Below, piece after piece: positions 62,798 through 64,000 of a stretch of DNA of 64,000 nucleotides (position 1 is its first letter; each line of letters begins with the position of its first letter). This DNA comes from Gemmatimonadota bacterium. GTDB taxonomy: Bacteria; Gemmatimonadota; Gemmatimonadetes; Gemmatimonadales; Gemmatimonadaceae. The DNA is taken from contig JAPLKS010000017.1 of NCBI GenBank assembly GCA_026387915.1, positions 310,001-374,000 on the forward strand, written 5' to 3'. Below the pieces are notes generated by a model, which was not told where the DNA came from, made no database searches, and saw only the letters and a program-made list of their open reading frames with translations. A program made the position numbers and the translations under genes.

Positions 62798-63727
62798 ATG
62801 AGCGTACACGCAAAGAGCCAAGTAGCACGACGCGAGGTGCTGGTCACCGAGGCCTTACTGCTGATTATGGTGGTGGTGTGGGGCGTGAACTTTGCCGTGC
62901 TCAAGTACGGCACCACCCAGTTCGCACCGCTCGCCTACAACGGCATCCGTATGACTGTCGGGGCCCTTGCGCTGTTGGCAGTGACCTTCTGGTCGCGCGA
63001 GCCGCATCCTATACGCGCCGACATTCGGCGCCTGATGGTGCTCGGCGTGCTCGGTCACGGCATGTATCAACTGTTCTTCATCCTCGGCCTGTCGCGCGCG
63101 CGCGCCGGTACCGCCTCGCTGGTGGTGGCGTCGAGCCCGGCGATCATTGCGATCGTCGGCCGACTCCTCGGCGTGGAACGCATTTCGCGGCGCGCGGTGA
63201 TGGGAATCGCGTGCTCGATCACCGGCATTGCGTTCGTCATTCTCGGCTCCGCGGCCACGCACAGCGAAGACGCGAGCGTCGTGGGTGATTTGCTCATTCT
63301 GATCTCGGTGGTGTGCTGGTCCTTCTATACGCATCTGATGACGCCGATGCTCTCGCGCGTCAGCGGCCTCCAGATCACCACCTGGACGGTCGTGGGCGGC
63401 ACGATTCCGATGCTGATGTTCGCCATGCCCGACATCGTCCACGTGCAGTGGTCGCAGGTGGGGCCGCTCGCGTGGGGTGCGGTGTTCTACAGCGGGCTCG
63501 CCGCCATGGGGGTCGCGAACCTCTTTTGGTTTCGCGGCGTACGCGTGATCGGACCAACGCGCACCGCCATGTTCTCCAATCTGCAGCCGATTGTGGCCGT
63601 GCTCGTGAGTTGGCCGCTCCTCGGTGAAATCCCCACGATGTGGCAGGGCGTGGGCGCGGCGGGCGTGTTGGGTGGCTTGTTGCTGACGCGACAGTCGTCC
63701 GCTACCGAACCGGCGCACGGCGAATGA
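62798..63727 (+). CDS. EamA/DMT-family transporter
   Basis: 309 residues with ten predicted helices in two EamA repeats. The first begins EALLLIMVVVWGVNFAVLKYG and contains SRARAGTASLVVASSPAIIA. The second contains FYSGLAAMGVANLFWFRGV and ends NLQPIVAVLVSWPLLGEIP. The family exports metabolites or amino acids; the substrate is unknown. ATG 62798 follows TTTTCAACT with no strong ribosome site. Its stop overlaps the start of the HAD gene (ATGA). Confidence 0.92.
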   Translation: MSVHAKSQVARREVLVTEALLLIMVVVWGVNFAVLKYGTTQFAPLAYNGIRMTVGALALLAVTFWSREPHPIRADIRRLMVLGVLGHGMYQLFFILGLSRARAGTASLVVASSPAIIAIVGRLLGVERISRRAVMGIACSITGIAFVILGSAATHSEDASVVGDLLILISVVCWSFYTHLMTPMLSRVSGLQITTWTVVGGTIPMLMFAMPDIVHVQWSQVGPLAWGAVFYSGLAAMGVANLFWFRGVRVIGPTRTAMFSNLQPIVAVLVSWPLLGEIPTMWQGVGAAGVLGGLLLTRQSSATEPAHGE

Positions 63728-64000
63728 AGATCGCGCTGTTCGACATTGACGGCACCATCCTCTGGTCCCGCGGCGCGGGGCGTCGCTCGATGGAGCGTGC
63801 GCTCATGGCGGTGCATGGCGCAGTAGGCGCCCCAGGGTATCGCTACGATGGCAAAACCGATCGGCAGATTGTGCGCGAGTCCATGCGCGACGCGGGTATT
63901 CTCGAAGCCGACGTCGATGCTCGCATGGACGAAGTGCTCGATCGCTATTTGACGGAACTCGCCGTGGAGCTTTCGGGCGCCGATCACCAGTCCATGCTCC
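63724..64000 (+). CDS. HAD-superfamily phosphatase, N-terminal part (3' cut by window edge)
   Basis: The first 92 codons are present. Motif I is intact: KIALFDIDGTILWS, with nucleophile Asp and acid/base Asp. A helical cap begins with RRSMERALMAVHG and YDGKTDRQIVRESM, resembling phosphoglycolate-phosphatase-like HADs. It starts by overlapping the DMT stop by 4 bp, so the pair is probably cotranscribed. Unlike the HAD-like protein at 44302-45051 its visible catalytic motif is normal. Confidence 0.85.
   Translation, partial: MKIALFDIDGTILWSRGAGRRSMERALMAVHGAVGAPGYRYDGKTDRQIVRESMRDAGILEADVDARMDEVLDRYLTELAVELSGADHQSML

Noticed and set aside
62786-62800. TTTTCAACT shared by the regions before 60724 and before 62798, considered as a common regulatory motif
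   Set aside because: Only two copies, at different distances from the start codons; too little to support.

Overview
The window is GC-rich, densely packed bacterial chromosome with 40 protein-coding genes, two of them cut by the window edges. I see no rRNA, tRNA, CRISPR array, transposase or prophage gene. The gene content (large secreted sortilin/VPS10-type BNR propeller proteins, a tricorn-type protease, a TonB receptor with an N-terminal carboxypeptidase-like domain, an Omp85/TamB pair) and the recurrent L-x-A|Q signal-peptide ends suggest a Gram-negative aerobic heterotroph, most likely Gemmatimonadota. That placement is inferred from gene content; no marker-gene comparison was possible.

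Layout. 1-20.5 kb is an envelope and sensing block: the 3' end of a VPS10/BNR protein, a TonB-dependent receptor with an unusual C-terminal LTxxQ (Spy-like) tail, a secreted propeller-like protein, a leftward operon of a VPS10/BNR protein followed by two paralogous membrane PAS kinases, a divergent tricorn protease, and a soluble PAS-PAS hybrid kinase. 20.5-29.5 kb holds an MgtA-type Mg2+ P-type ATPase, a chemoreceptor, citrate synthase, a short MutY, a NiCoT-like nickel/cobalt transporter and a TetR regulator. 29.5-35 kb is a tightly coupled TolC/MFP/RND efflux operon divergent from the TetR gene; three 16-bp palindromic operators lie between them. 35-43 kb has an alpha/beta hydrolase, a VWA protein and its MoxR-like AAA partner separated by an oppositely oriented MFS gene, a molybdopterin oxidoreductase and a small Ala/Pro-rich lipoprotein behind an AT-rich promoter region. 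43-48.6 kb is a glcD-glcE-glcF-HAD-ygfZ operon in which every junction overlaps by 4 bp. 48.7-52.7 kb encodes a short sigma-70 factor, 3-dehydroquinate synthase, a PduO-type cobalamin adenosyltransferase and a soluble Ser/Thr kinase. 52.8-64 kb carries a ferredoxin-NADP reductase joined to TamA- and TamB-like genes, an NtrC-like regulator without a GAFTGA motif, a small 8-Cys protein, a DUF6941-like protein, an EamA/DMT transporter and the start of a HAD phosphatase.

The most unusual feature is the kinase pair at 6.6-11.2 kb. One partner keeps the ATP-binding boxes but has Ala after the phospho-accepting His. The other keeps the His-Asp pair but has lost the ATP-binding boxes. This suggests an obligate heterodimeric sensor expressed with a secreted VPS10 protein. 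Other notable points are the Spy-like tail on a TonB receptor, the changed GAFTGA loop and a HAD protein without catalytic residues in the glycolate oxidase operon.
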